Shown: in pieces, positions 47,485-58,053 of the stretch
How the letters are laid out: every line of letters starts with the position of its first letter
Numbering within the stretch: the first letter of the stretch is position 1
Assembly (NCBI GenBank): GCA_000733355.1
Contig: JNVV01000020.1
Location: forward strand, 474,971-538,970
Length of the DNA stretch: 64,000 nt
Direction: 5' to 3'
DNA from: Falciphora oryzae
Lineage: Eukaryota; Ascomycota; Sordariomycetes; Magnaporthales; Magnaporthaceae
The notes under the pieces: generated by a model
Told to the model about the DNA's origin: nothing
What the model saw: only the letters and a program-made list of their open reading frames with translations
Database searches by the model: none
Made by a program: the position numbers and the translations under genes

Positions 47485-50132
47485 GGGAGATGCTTGCGAC
47501 TGTCCTACATGCCTCTTCTCCTGACTCCTTGTTTACCATCCTCTCTTAATAATGGGCGATACAGGACTCGCCTTTTAGACACCAGCGAGGCCCTAATCCC
47601 CACCACCCCTCCCATACACATGTTCCCACCACCTCACACGCCGCCCCAGACAACTCGAGTCTGGCCGACCTCCCTCTACCCTAGCTGACCTACTTACTAC
47701 GGACCGGCTTTATGGATCGGGCCCTGGGTACATACGACTCTTGGACGACGCGCATTAGAACGGCTTCGGAACGAACTATCACGCCCTGCATGCAGGATAT
47801 CCGGACCAACGGTCCCCCCCCTTCCCTATGTATCTACTACTATACGGCGGTCGCTCAGCATTTCCTTTAAGTTTTTTGTCTTTGCTTTTAGTTTCATTTG
47901 TTTGTCTTTTATCGCTTCCCTTTGTCAGCTTCTCTCTTCATCTTAGCCTCGAGCGTTTATTCTCTTGACCCTCCAGCGGCATGGAAGTCCCCTCGCTTGT
48001 GTATTCAAAACCTTGTACCAGTGAATAATGGATGAAAATCGGCCCAAGAAAAACCGGGGCTCTTTTGGCTTTGGGCTCATTTTACGTATTTCCACGCCCG
48101 CCCGTGTCTCTGCCCATCGGTTCCCTGCTCGCATTAAACGCAATGCTTGGCTTCCTTAACCCTGCGCTGTTTTTGGCATTTGGCATTTCGGCGCTTTTGC
48201 GGTGCGTGGGATGGCAGACTGATAGGGAAATCGCATTGGGTTACCCCATCTCGACAGGATACCAGTCCTCTTATGTGAACGCAAAACCAGAGTACCTTGA
48301 CCACTCATATCCCCGTCCAGCTCCTTTCCCTGCGCGCGTATCTTTTGCGCCGCCGCATTCATGTTATCTTTGGGTCATGTGGAGGCTCGTCCACTTTGGA
48401 GGGAGAGACGACGGTGCCCGCAACCGAGCCCAGCAGCTTCGCCGAGCCTTCGCCTGGTAGTCACAGCGATGCCGGTGTAGGCAGACCGGACCGGAGGTGA
48501 TGAGGATCTCGATGTGCGTCCGGCATCGGCTGGCCGAGGGCTTATCCATTCTTTTGGTTGTTTGCTGCAATCTGCCCTGACGTCAATTACCTAAGACCCA
48601 AAAACCCGATCAGAAGAAATCAATCGCCGAGCAAAGTGGGACATTTGTTTTGTGTCCATGCTTATCATTGTGCTTCCCAGTATTCAATGGGGCACATACG
48701 GGGCTGGGGGAGCAAGCACGATGATAAACCTGTATGTGCCCCATATGGATCTGCCGTGCTGTGTTGGCTTTCTCGCATCTGCAAGTGTTCATGTTCCACC
48801 TATTGCCCAGGGGGTCCTTTCAAGATATCAATTCGTGCCAGGGCTTATCAGCTGACGAGAACCGCCAAGGGTGCGATTACAATTGAGCCATGCATGAGTC
48901 GTGCGATGACCCCTTTTTTCTTGTTCTGGACGTCTTCCTTCCCGTCGGGAATTGTTGCCTCCTGTGCGATCGAGACAGGGCAATGAGACGTCACGGAAAA
49001 CCCGTCGCAAGCGCCCGCCTCACGATTTGAACAGACGGCCCCTAGCCTGGGTACCGGCAGCCACTCGTCGATTTCCGATGCTCCGTGGGGGTGCTTCGAT
49101 GTTCGGGGTAAGGAGATTCGCACGACTAATGCCAAGTCCACGATCGGCTTTTCCATTGGGTCTGGAATTCCGGGGTGCTTTGTGTGTTTTGCGCTGCTCC
49201 ATCGTCCGTGATACATATACCCCTTGTCCCCATGGCTGACAGGGCTTGGAACGAACGAACTGGCAGAAGGAGGGGTTGGGACATGGAATAAGTGGGGGAG
49301 GATCAGTTTGAAAGGCCGAGGTGAACAACCGGTTCAACTGTACCAACTGCCTGGATGACGAGCCGCTTATTGTTGTCCGCCCAATGGGGCTGGATTTAAT
49401 ATCTCCACAGGAGTCCTGCCATCCCAAGAGAAGCCGATCCGAACACAGAAATACAACGCCAGGTTGAAGGAGGGGCGGGCGGGTTGGACTTACCTATAGC
49501 AGGATAGCAGGAGATAAGGCCGGGAATCTGCCGGGTGTATGTTGATGGAGTTCTGCCCGAGGCTCGGAGTGGATTCCCGGGCGGATTTGGGGGTCACCCA
49601 CTCACATACTACGTAGTACTTGCTGCGGCAGGGAGATATTTGGGGGGTTCTCGGGACATTTTTGAACCGTGGGACAGGTCACTGACACCCCGAGCCCCGG
49701 CAAACAGGGCCGATTTAGGAAAGAAGTCGTGGGCTGGGGAGGTGATCTTCTTCCATAATGGATACCTATTGCTCCGCATTTCCTCGAGTTGCCCGATTTC
49801 TGGGTGCTGGGCCGGCCGTGGGGTTGCGGGCATATATGTAATGTCCATGGAGCCCGCCTCGGAATATGCCTCAAACCTCGTCGTGCTTTTCGGTGGGACG
49901 CGCCCAGACGTCGACGTGAAACTAGCAAAACGGGGAGACTTGCCATTTGTCTCTTTTCGTTGCTTCTTCCTTCCTGTTCCCTGACTAGAAGATTATCGGG
50001 AAACTCGTAACCGGTGCCTGGGCGGGCCAGTACGTTTGCGCGCGACACGCGTGCCACCTACCCCTGAATCCAGGAAGCTCCATCTCTCGAAGCTGCTGCT
50101 CTCCGCCTCGGCTGGGCAGCCGGTAATCAGCG
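47485..50132. other. Intergenic 2.6 kb
   Basis: 3' flank of the FHA gene and promoter of the second zinc-cluster gene. It contains a 13-bp perfect inverted repeat (48687-48744) and a 12-bp palindrome TACTACGTAGTA near 49610. No gene recognised. Confidence 0.5.
48687..48744. repeat. 13-bp perfect inverted repeat with 32-nt loop
   Basis: Left arm ATGGGGCACATAC (48687-48699) and right arm GTATGTGCCCCAT (48732-48744). It could be a hairpin, a dyad binding site or the end of a small relic element. Confidence 0.85.
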
Positions 50133-52812
50133 ATGTCCCCCTCCGGCTCTGCGTTTCTGTACGAGCCAATGCTCACCCCGCCCGAGGAGCCGCCACCGAA
50201 GCGCCAGAAGACGCTGGCGTGTCTTCGTTGTCGGCGCAGAAAGGTGAGCAAAGCACCCACCTACCTATAAACGCACGCGCTCTGCTTCGTATCCTTTCTG
50301 ACCACTCAGAGCTGCAATAGCAAAAATGTGACGAGCAGAGGCCGTGTGCCAACTGCGCGAAGTCTCACGAGACCTGCTGCGAGGTGGTCCCTCGCCTGGC
50401 CGTCGTGAACAAGTGAGCAGTTCTTTGCGAGAGCCCAACTGGTCGCTACCTCTAAAGCAGAGGGTAGAGTATATCTGACCCTCGAACAGCATCGTGCCCA
50501 TGCCACAAATGCAGTCACTCGCCTCCCCAGTGGACCTGTGCGCACTCGAGGAGCGCGTGGCCCGGCTCGAAAAGTCCCAGATCCGCAGCCAGCGGCAGTG
50601 GCACCGCAGAAGCGACAGCAGCAGCAGCAGCAGTAGCAGCAGCCATGGCGCAGCCGGCACCAACGGGCACTACGGCCCGCTGGACCGTCGTACGGGGCTG
50701 TACCGCCAGCAGGTCTTCTCCCCGGAGGCCGTTCCCCTACACGGCGCCCCCACGACAGCGGCAGGACCGAACTTCAACCACTGGAGCGAGTCGCCGGTGC
50801 TGAGCGGCCCGACCTGGCAGCAGCAGCAGATGGGACCATACAGCTCCCCTCCGCCATCCGGTGGCGGCCTAGCGACGGGCAGCGCCCCCGCCATCGGGTT
50901 GCTGGCGACATTTGCGCGCTCCGATACCTCCACGCAAGGCTCGACTACGAGTAGCGGCGGCATCCCACCGCCAACAATAGACCGGACCACCGAGCGCGCC
51001 CTCTTCAACATCTACCGGGCCCGCGTGCACTCGCGCTTCGCCTTCCTGCGCCTCGACACGCTGGAGGACCTTGCGCCATCATCACAGCAGCAGCAGCCCT
51101 GGATGGGCTTCTTCACCAACATGATATACAGCATCGGGCTGCTGCTCAACCAGCAGTACCAGCACCAGCACCAGCACTTCTACCGCCTCGCCGTGACGCG
51201 CCACCTCAGCGCCGTCTTCGCGCACCCGGACCGCGTCCTGCACGCGCAGGCGCACCTGCTGCTGGCCATGCACGCGCTGCACTCGCCGTCGACGGAGCGC
51301 CTCGTCAGCGTGGCTGGGGCTACTGTGCGGTACTGCGTCATGGCGGGGCTGCACCTCGAGCCCGAAGAAGAGGAAGACGGGGAAAAAGAGGATCCGGTCG
51401 GGACGCAGGTCCGAAGGCGCGTGTTCTGGTCCGCGTACGCGCTTGATAGGGCCGTGGGCGCGGCGTTTGACCTGCCGACTGCCGTGCCGGATGGGCAGGT
51501 CACGACGGAGATGCATGCGGGTGTTGAGGATGGGGTGCTGGAGGGTTGGTGCGCTGGGGCTGGGGAGGTGGGAGGGTCGTCGTCCGAGGTGCTATCGCCT
51601 GCTGCTACCGGCAGCAAGTCGTCGAGCACCGGCAGCAATGGTCCTGTGTCGACGGCGCTGCAGCTCGTTCGGTGTCTGAGGATCCAAAGCGAGGTGCTTG
51701 ATGCTAGGTTGCGTCGTCGTGAGGAGGACGAAGATCAGGAGGCGAGGAACAGATGGGGAATGCGAATCGTCGATGACCTCGAGGCCTGGAGGCAGGGCTG
51801 TGCCACCGAGGATATGCCTCTGTGGCTGCTGTCCGCTCGCGATGCCAGTCTGGCCATGCTGCTGGGACTGGTGCCTTCATCCACCGCTAGCAACCGCAGC
51901 AGCCACGACCCTGGTGAGGACAGCAACGTCGACGACGAGACGCATACGGCGCCAGACGGTGCAGAAGAAACAACGACCACCGACGATCCGGCGGCCACGA
52001 CCAAACCCCTAAGCTCCTCATCTCCGACCACCTCGCTCGACCGCCTAGCCCTCGAAGCGTGCGCGCGCGCCTGCATGGACCACCGCCAGCAAAACCGAAA
52101 CAACGACGATAACAGGACAGGCGGCGACTCCTGGCTGGCACTAATCACGCAGTTCGAGTGCGGCGTGGCCCTCTTGCACGCAACCGCGTTCCCTCCCACA
52201 TTGTCAGACTCCACCATCCCGGCCGCCATCCCAGCCATCCGGGCCTGCGGCGCCACCCTCTCGACCCTGGCCGAGCGCTGGCCGCAGAGCCGGTGCCTGC
52301 GCGACGTCTTTGCCGCCCTGGCCGCCGAGGTTGGGGTCCCCATAGACAAGCACGGCAGCAGCGACCGTGGGCAGACGCGGAAGCGGAAGCGGGTCAAGCT
52401 GGAGTCGCCGCACATCGCCCCAGCAGCAGCAGCAGAAACGCGTGACGGGGCGGGGTCAGGCCCCAAGAAGGCCGTCCTGGCCCAGCTCCCCGCAGTGACC
52501 GCCATCGTCGTGCACCGGCCGACGCTGAGGATGGTGCGAGACCTGGCCACCAGGGAGTTTTCCGGGTGTCCGCTGGGGCTGTCAGACGAGGTCGAGGGCG
52601 ACCTGACGGACGAGGAGGAGGGTGGGAAGGAGGAGAAGAACGCAGACAGTGAGGACGGGGTTGAAATATATAACGCCCTCACCCCGGCCTTCTTCCTGCC
52701 CGAGCCGGCGCCGGCGAAGCGAGACTCCCGCTATGATTATCTTGACTTTGGCGAGCCCGACGACACGAGGCCCTGGTTCGACGATAGTCTTCTTTTTCGC
52801 GCATCTGCGTAG
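50133..52812 (+). CDS. Zn2Cys6 fungal transcription factor (three exons)
   Basis: Exons 50133-50243, 50321-50412 and 50490-52812, introns 77 nt each; product 841 aa. The zinc cluster spans exons 1 and 2: Cys30, 33, 40, 46, 49 and 56 (CLRCRRRKQKC then DEQRPCANC), a perfect CX2CX6CX5CX2CX6C. A short coiled coil (LEERVARLEKS) follows, as in dimeric GAL4-type factors, then a Ser-rich repeat (AGC codons), then the fungal-specific regulatory domain (about 230-400) with RRRVFWSAYALDRAVGAAFD. The last part is acidic. It is a nuclear DNA-binding regulator of unknown targets. Without exons 1 and 2 the DNA-binding part is lost, so the long ORF alone is misleading. It converges on rsm22 with 185 nt between stops. 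Confidence 0.86.
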
Positions 52813-52843
52813 TGTGGCTGTCAGCGGTATAGGTTGGGAGGGA

Positions 52844-52879
52844 GGAAGCGAGGAATTGGGTGGAAGCGAGGAATTGGGA
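52844..52879. repeat. 18-bp tandem duplication between convergent genes
   Basis: GGAAGCGAGGAATTGGGT followed by the same unit with a final A, in the 185-nt gap between the convergent stops of the zinc-cluster gene and rsm22. Confidence 0.92.
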
Positions 52880-52997
52880 GGAGGCAAGAGTACATACACA
52901 TTCATCTGGCAGGTAGCTTATACCCACTCTGTTTATACACTATATTGAACATGACCTTTTTTATTGTACATCCATACATACATCATTCACCAACGTC

Positions 52998-55808
52998 TTA
53001 CATCTCGTCACCAGGGTCCTCATCGCCCTTCCTCCGGCCGCCCTTCCCCTTCCGGACCCTAAGCGTCGGGCCATCCGCGCTCTCCTCGGCATCGAGCTCC
53101 GCCTGGATCGTATCGACCAGCTCCTTCTTGGCTGCGTCCCTGCCGCCCCTGGTCCTACGCTCGGCCGGCCGACGCAGGTTTCGGGGGATGCGCTCGGAGG
53201 CGCCCGCGATGGCGCCCGACGTGGCCAGCTCCACGTCGACGACGCGCGGCTTGCGCTTGCCGCCACCGTACTCGCCGCTGCCCGCGTCCTCGAGCGCGCG
53301 CCGCGCCCGCACGCCGCCGTCGCCCTTGCCCGGGCCGAGCGGATTGGCCAGATCCGTGAGAAGCTCGGCGCCGGGTCGGCCGAGGCGCGGGGTGCGGGCC
53401 TCGCGCTGCTTGGCGCCCAGGGCCCAGAGGTCGCCCCAGCGGACCTTGCGGGCGTCGTGGTAGGCCTGCTTGCCGAGGGACTTGGGCACCGTCCAGCGCT
53501 CGAGCGCGCCCGCGGGCGTGCACACGTCCATGGTGACGTGGCCGCGGCCTTTGAGCGGCGGCCGGATGTTGCGGGGCAGCGAGAGCATCGAGGGCCGCTG
53601 CGGCACCCCGTCGTTGCCCACCTCCGTCTCGGCTTCTTCAGAGTCGCCGTAACCCCGGTGCGCGCGGTCCGCCGCGTCCTTGCCCTGCCAAGGACCAGCA
53701 GGGTCACCGATAGCGTCGGCGGGGCCGCGGGGGTCGCGGTGGCCACCACGACGGAGGGCGAGATAGCTGAAGCTGACGTCCTCGTGGTTGGCGTGACTCT
53801 CGCCCAGGATGCGTTGGAAGAAGGGCGGGCGGATGAAGCGCTGGCCAAAGTGGCAGAAGTCCTTGCGGCCGTGCGTGTAGCCCGGGCGAGGGTACATGGG
53901 GCACTTGGTGTGGTTGGTGCAGGGGGCGATGATCATGCCAGGCTCCTTGATACGCCGTACGGTTTTGCGCTTATTGCCAGTGCCGTCATCCTCGGGATCG
54001 ATCAGGTCCTCTGGATTGTACTTTTCACCAGGCACGACGATGAACTCGTCCAGCATCCTCTGGCGCACATCGGCGACGGCCTCAAACCCACGGGGGTGGC
54101 CCTTCTCTAGCACCACCAAGACGCCGCCGTCGGGGTTCAGGTGAGCCCAGAGGTTGTCAATGAGTTCTTTTCTCTTGTACTGCTTCGCCTGGGCCATCAG
54201 CATATGCGACACGATGATGAAATCGTACGTCTTCCTCTGCTTGGGCTCTGCCGGCGCGTCAAGCTGCCTCTCGACATTTTCAGCCGAGTGCAGGTAGTCA
54301 GGGAGCCGCGGGAGGAAGGTCGTGTTCTCAAGCAGGGTCGAGACACGATGCCGGAGGAAGTTGCTGCCAACGAGCACAGTCCTCTTCCCCAGCGGAGCCT
54401 CGGTATCTGTCGGTGCTTCTCCCTCGGATTTCATTGCCTCCCACTCAGCCCGCACGACATGCTGCCACGCGAGCATGGAGGCTCCGGCCGAGCCAGCGTC
54501 CAGGACGCGCGGGCCCAAGCCGTCGTTCTTGCGCAGGAGCCCCCTGAGCCACTCAGTGCCGAGCCTCTTGCGCACCTCAACCAGGATACTAGTCGCAGTA
54601 GCGTAGACAGTCGGCAGGACTGTGGCGATGTACGCATCCGCCTCGATCTCGGACATGTGCCCCTGAGTGGCCTGCAACGCGATGCCGATCTGCTTCACGT
54701 TGAGCATGTTGTGTGGGGTCCGGGCCGAGAATGGTAGGCCCCTGCCGCCAAAAGCCGCCTCAGCACCCTCCCTGAGGTGGGTCGGATCCGTCCTCTTCAG
54801 AAGCTCTGTGATGGGCTCCACAAAGTCCTCCTTGGGGATCTGGATGGTGGCCGGGCTGGTGCGGAATCTGCCTTCAACAGTGAGCTCATGAAGCTTGACA
54901 CCGTCGTCAAACTGTTCCCACTCCTCCACAATCTGGTCCCGGTACGCCAACCTCTCCAGCTCTTCTTGGCTGAGCTCTGCGGCTTCGATCTTCTCCTTTT
55001 TGGACTCGGCTTCCTGGGTTTCGGCCTCGGCGGCGCGCTGTCGCTCCTCCTCTTCTATCGCCTGCAAGCTCGCGGCCTCGAAGTCTGCCTTGAGCTTCAG
55101 CAGTGCGTCATACTCACGCTGGTTCTTTGCGACGACATCCAGGTAGTCCAGTCTAGGGTCGGTCGGCAGATCATCTCTGATTGCCTCTGCGCCCTGAATT
55201 GCGGCCTCTTCAGCCTCTAGTTCCGCCTCTTCTGCCTCCATGTATGCCTCCTCATCCTCCGGATCAAATTCTTGGTCTTCCTCGAACGCCTCGGGGTTTG
55301 TGGACGGGTCGTAGTCGTACTCGACCTCCTCTAGTGTCCCGTTCGGCGCTTCTCTGAGGAGAGTAGGTCCGCTGTTCTCGTTTTTGAAGGGAATACCGAC
55401 ATCTTGAGGAGTGGTCTCTCGTAGCGGGGCTCCGAACAGCCTCTCGTAGACCTTGTACTCCTCGGGCGAGAGGTAGTCCTTGGGAAGGGTGTCTCCAAAG
55501 AGGGCCTTGGCCTGGCGAACTATAGTCTCGATGTCCTTTTGGTTCTGGGCGCCCTCGGGGGTAGCCTCCTGTGCAGACGCCTTGGCCGTGGAGAAGGCTC
55601 GGTGTTGGGCCGGCTGGGAGGGTTTACGGCTTCTCGAGGCATGGAACGATCGAAGTGGCGCGAACCCCGCGTGGGCTGGGGCTCTCCGCACAGCTGAGGG
55701 GCCGACAAAGCCATACTCGAAGAGGTGCAGCAGGTCCTGTCTGCATCGGGAGCAGGGACCTCCAATCCTCCGTGCTGTCAGCATCTTGATTGATCGCAGC
55801 GCCGCCAA
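52998..55808 (-). CDS. rsm22: Mitochondrial small-subunit assembly protein Rsm22 (METTL17 family)
   Basis: Uninterrupted 936-codon frame. The N terminus is Arg/Ser-rich with a predicted presequence character (MLTARRIGGPCSRCR; the second Met at residue 9 is an alternative start). An acidic helical region (about 170-300) precedes a Rossmann-type methyltransferase fold with RVLDAGSAGASMLAW and FIIVSHMLMAQAK. A cysteine cluster follows: Cys630 and Cys636 (CTNHTKCPMYPRP) and Cys652 (GRKDFCHFGQRF), which in this family ligates an iron-sulphur cluster. The C terminus carries an extra basic, low-complexity stretch. Rsm22 and METTL17 bind the mitoribosomal small subunit during assembly. A Myb/SANT transposable element sits about 255 nt upstream of the start codon and may affect its promoter. 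Confidence 0.92.
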   Translation of the reverse strand: MAALRSIKMLTARRIGGPCSRCRQDLLHLFEYGFVGPSAVRRAPAHAGFAPLRSFHASRSRKPSQPAQHRAFSTAKASAQEATPEGAQNQKDIETIVRQAKALFGDTLPKDYLSPEEYKVYERLFGAPLRETTPQDVGIPFKNENSGPTLLREAPNGTLEEVEYDYDPSTNPEAFEEDQEFDPEDEEAYMEAEEAELEAEEAAIQGAEAIRDDLPTDPRLDYLDVVAKNQREYDALLKLKADFEAASLQAIEEEERQRAAEAETQEAESKKEKIEAAELSQEELERLAYRDQIVEEWEQFDDGVKLHELTVEGRFRTSPATIQIPKEDFVEPITELLKRTDPTHLREGAEAAFGGRGLPFSARTPHNMLNVKQIGIALQATQGHMSEIEADAYIATVLPTVYATATSILVEVRKRLGTEWLRGLLRKNDGLGPRVLDAGSAGASMLAWQHVVRAEWEAMKSEGEAPTDTEAPLGKRTVLVGSNFLRHRVSTLLENTTFLPRLPDYLHSAENVERQLDAPAEPKQRKTYDFIIVSHMLMAQAKQYKRKELIDNLWAHLNPDGGVLVVLEKGHPRGFEAVADVRQRMLDEFIVVPGEKYNPEDLIDPEDDGTGNKRKTVRRIKEPGMIIAPCTNHTKCPMYPRPGYTHGRKDFCHFGQRFIRPPFFQRILGESHANHEDVSFSYLALRRGGHRDPRGPADAIGDPAGPWQGKDAADRAHRGYGDSEEAETEVGNDGVPQRPSMLSLPRNIRPPLKGRGHVTMDVCTPAGALERWTVPKSLGKQAYHDARKVRWGDLWALGAKQREARTPRLGRPGAELLTDLANPLGPGKGDGGVRARRALEDAGSGEYGGGKRKPRVVDVELATSGAIAGASERIPRNLRRPAERRTRGGRDAAKKELVDTIQAELDAEESADGPTLRVRKGKGGRRKGDEDPGDEM

Positions 55809-56062
55809 GTGTTTTGCAACGGGCTGCCCGAAGGACCTCGATACAGGAAATCCTGATTTTCTCTTGAGCAGCGCAATCGCGGAGCTCTCTGACGAGCCAG
55901 AAGCGGCCCCACACTGGAATCAAATGGGGAAATTTTCATTGGCCGAAGCTCAGCTGCAGGGGTCAAGCTCAACACGTGCAGCATCACACTTAACGGCGCC
56001 CGAATAATTGGAACCCCATTACCCATGGTCTCTTTTACTGGATCCTAAAGAAAATAGCTTAG

Positions 56063-56139
56063 GGTATGATCGGCCAGACCGACGCCGATCTAGCAAAAGG
56101 TACAAAAGTGCTGCAGGGATTACCTCAGGGGACCCCCCC
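56063..56139 (+). repeat. Left terminal inverted repeat
   Basis: About 77 nt, from GGTATGATCGG to a C-rich run; it pairs with 57676-57763. The right arm has an extra 10-nt block (sense of the arm CAGTACTATA). Confidence 0.88.
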
Positions 56140-56236
56140 AATCCCGAATCCCTTCGACGGTAGGCTTTGCTATCTTTTTGATCAACGAGGCCCGGCAATA
56201 ACAAAAACAACGTTGATTCCCGCACAACTATCTAGA

Positions 56237-57526
56237 TCAACGCCCTCCCTGCACCCGATTTGGGTTCGTTGATTCTGCTACATATATATTCCGACTGGCC
56301 TCATCCAACGCCAGCCAAACTGTCGCCTCTTCTGGGTTCTTCAGGATCTGAAGCATGTGCATAAACTCGTGGCTTGACAGCTTTTCGCGATACCCGTCCG
56401 TAAAGGACTTCACTGCCCCCGTCACCGGGTTTTCCGGGTGCATCTCCTCAAAAACCTTTGCTAACGCCAGAATAGCTTCAGCGATAGGTTCCTCTATCGG
56501 GCTTGAAGGCGACAGCCGCGGCGAGGAAGTAACCCGGCTCAACGACGACCCTCCTCCCCGGCATTTTTTCCTCCGCTTCCCACGAGCAACAGAGACCCAG
56601 TCGTTTTGGGGTCCGGCGACGATATCCGGATCCGTAGCCCTCCGCAACGCCTGCTCAGCGGTAAGCTTAACGCCTGGAGGAGGAGGAGGATCAGCAGGAT
56701 CCGACGAGGGGACTTGTTGCGAGGCTGCGTTGGAGGCCGGCCGCCAAAGAGAATCCTCCCCCTGCGACTCGAGGTCGTTTTCATCTCCTGCCTCCTCGCC
56801 TTCGGTTGAGGGCATGACCCCGTTGAATAGATCCAGGCCACTGATCTGCGCGGATCCTTCAGCAGGTTCATCTCCCTCAACGACCGGACCGCGGATCAGA
56901 TCGCCCTTTGTTTTTTGCGCCGAGAAAAGCTCTTGATACAACGCGACCGGTCCCAACGCCTGCCCAGCCCCGATCCACGATACCCTCTCTGGCCCGTGCC
57001 TAGAAAGGAATCGCACCCACCGCGCAGAGGTTCGATCAACCTCGCAAGCGCCTGTCTCCGGGTTGCAGGTATTGCCGGAGAGTTCAACCCATTCCTTCCA
57101 AAGGCTATACCTCCTGCGCTCGGCATCGTATTTGCCGGAGATCGTTTTGATCGAAAGCAGCGGCTTGAGGGGAGGCCAACGCTCGATCGATTTTCTCTGC
57201 ACAACCTCCCAGGCGGGCTTGAAGTTGGCTCGTTTGGAACTGTTGAACAGGCCCTCGCGGAGGCAGTCAATAAAGAACTGCATAATAACGGCGGTCTTTT
57301 CTGGATTCCACGGCATCCGCTTGGAAGGACCTCCGCGCTTCCGTTTGCGGTCGGCCGTTGGCTCTGAGCCGGCCTCTAGTTGCGTAAGGGTTGGCCCGGC
57401 GCCGGAGGACCCTTCACCACCGAGATTTTGCGATTCCCGTGGCGTTCGGGAGTTGGGAATAGCCTCGACGGACTCGCCGTCGTCGGTTGCCCGCGGGGAA
57501 TCAAAAATCTCGTCGTAGGAAGACAT
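56237..57526 (-). CDS. Myb/SANT-like DNA-binding protein of the TIR element
   Basis: Intact 429-aa ORF between the TIRs. After a disordered N terminus and a basic KRKRGGPSKR stretch (61-70) comes a Myb/SANT-like trihelix domain (about 71-150) with spaced aromatics Trp73, Trp106, Trp117 and Trp143. It ends in KEWVELSGNTCNPETGAC and then ARWVRFLSRHG, the known layout of transposon-associated Myb/SANT-like proteins in fungi and plants. The middle is acidic and Pro-rich, followed by a basic patch (GKRRKKCRGGG) and a C-terminal helix region. In PIF/Harbinger systems the Myb-like partner binds element ends and helps import the transposase. Here no transposase gene accompanies it. The lack of stops, compared with the ruined transposase at 62.4-64 kb, is notable. 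Confidence 0.82.
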   Translation of the reverse strand: MSSYDEIFDSPRATDDGESVEAIPNSRTPRESQNLGGEGSSGAGPTLTQLEAGSEPTADRKRKRGGPSKRMPWNPEKTAVIMQFFIDCLREGLFNSSKRANFKPAWEVVQRKSIERWPPLKPLLSIKTISGKYDAERRRYSLWKEWVELSGNTCNPETGACEVDRTSARWVRFLSRHGPERVSWIGAGQALGPVALYQELFSAQKTKGDLIRGPVVEGDEPAEGSAQISGLDLFNGVMPSTEGEEAGDENDLESQGEDSLWRPASNAASQQVPSSDPADPPPPPGVKLTAEQALRRATDPDIVAGPQNDWVSVARGKRRKKCRGGGSSLSRVTSSPRLSPSSPIEEPIAEAILALAKVFEEMHPENPVTGAVKSFTDGYREKLSSHEFMHMLQILKNPEEATVWLALDEASRNIYVAESTNPNRVQGGR

Positions 57527-57675
57527 TGCTGTGGGCGTTGTATGCTAGATAGTTCGTGGCCTACCTGACACCACCCGACAGATCCGTCGAAGCGAGAACA
57601 CCCCGCATGCGATATCCTACTTGAAACAGCGGTGAAAATACTGCCCGGCCATCAACCCTGTTCTCTAGTGGACTT

Positions 57676-57763
57676 GGGGGGGCACCCACAAGGCATATCC
57701 CTGTAGCACTTTTGTGCCTTTTGCCAAGTCGGTATAGTACTGGTCGGTCTGGCCGATCATACC
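57676..57763 (-). repeat. Right terminal inverted repeat
   Basis: About 88 nt, reading GGTATGATCGGCCAGACC inward on the minus strand. It is the counterpart of the left arm and is followed by the TTAG target repeat. Confidence 0.88.
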
Positions 57764-58053
57764 TTAGGGGGGTATCAACTATGAGTTTTTGGGTGTTCCA
57801 ATTCACCCAGCTGTGCAGTTTATACGGGACTGCAGGCTTTTATTAGAGGAAGGACGTGACTTGGGAATCGATGCGTGGGTTCTTAGAGCCTTGGCATCAA
57901 ACCGCGCAGCGAGGGAGGTCAGGGGAACTCCATGGGTGTCAACGCAAGATTTAATGATACAGCTAGAAACAAGAACGCACGCCAAGTCGGTACCTACTCT
58001 ACCAAAACCCAAACGCCAAATGACCACGAACCAGCAAAACACACTCGCCTTCC

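Larger units (their letters stand above)
56063..57763 (-). mobile_element. 1.70-kb PIF/Harbinger-like TIR element with Myb/SANT ORF only
   Basis: Both ends carry long imperfect terminal inverted repeats: the first 21 nt, beginning GGTATGATCGGCCAGACCG, are identical, followed by further matching blocks (GCAAAAGG, ACAAAAGTGCT, CAGGGAT). The element is flanked by direct repeats TTAG (56059-56062 and 57764-57767), i.e. a TTA target duplication as PIF/Harbinger elements make, with one extra matching base. The only ORF inside is the 429-codon Myb/SANT-like gene; PIF/Harbinger elements normally carry a DDE transposase as well. It is therefore non-autonomous or a two-component derivative. The TIRs are well preserved, which argues for recent insertion. 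Confidence 0.85.
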
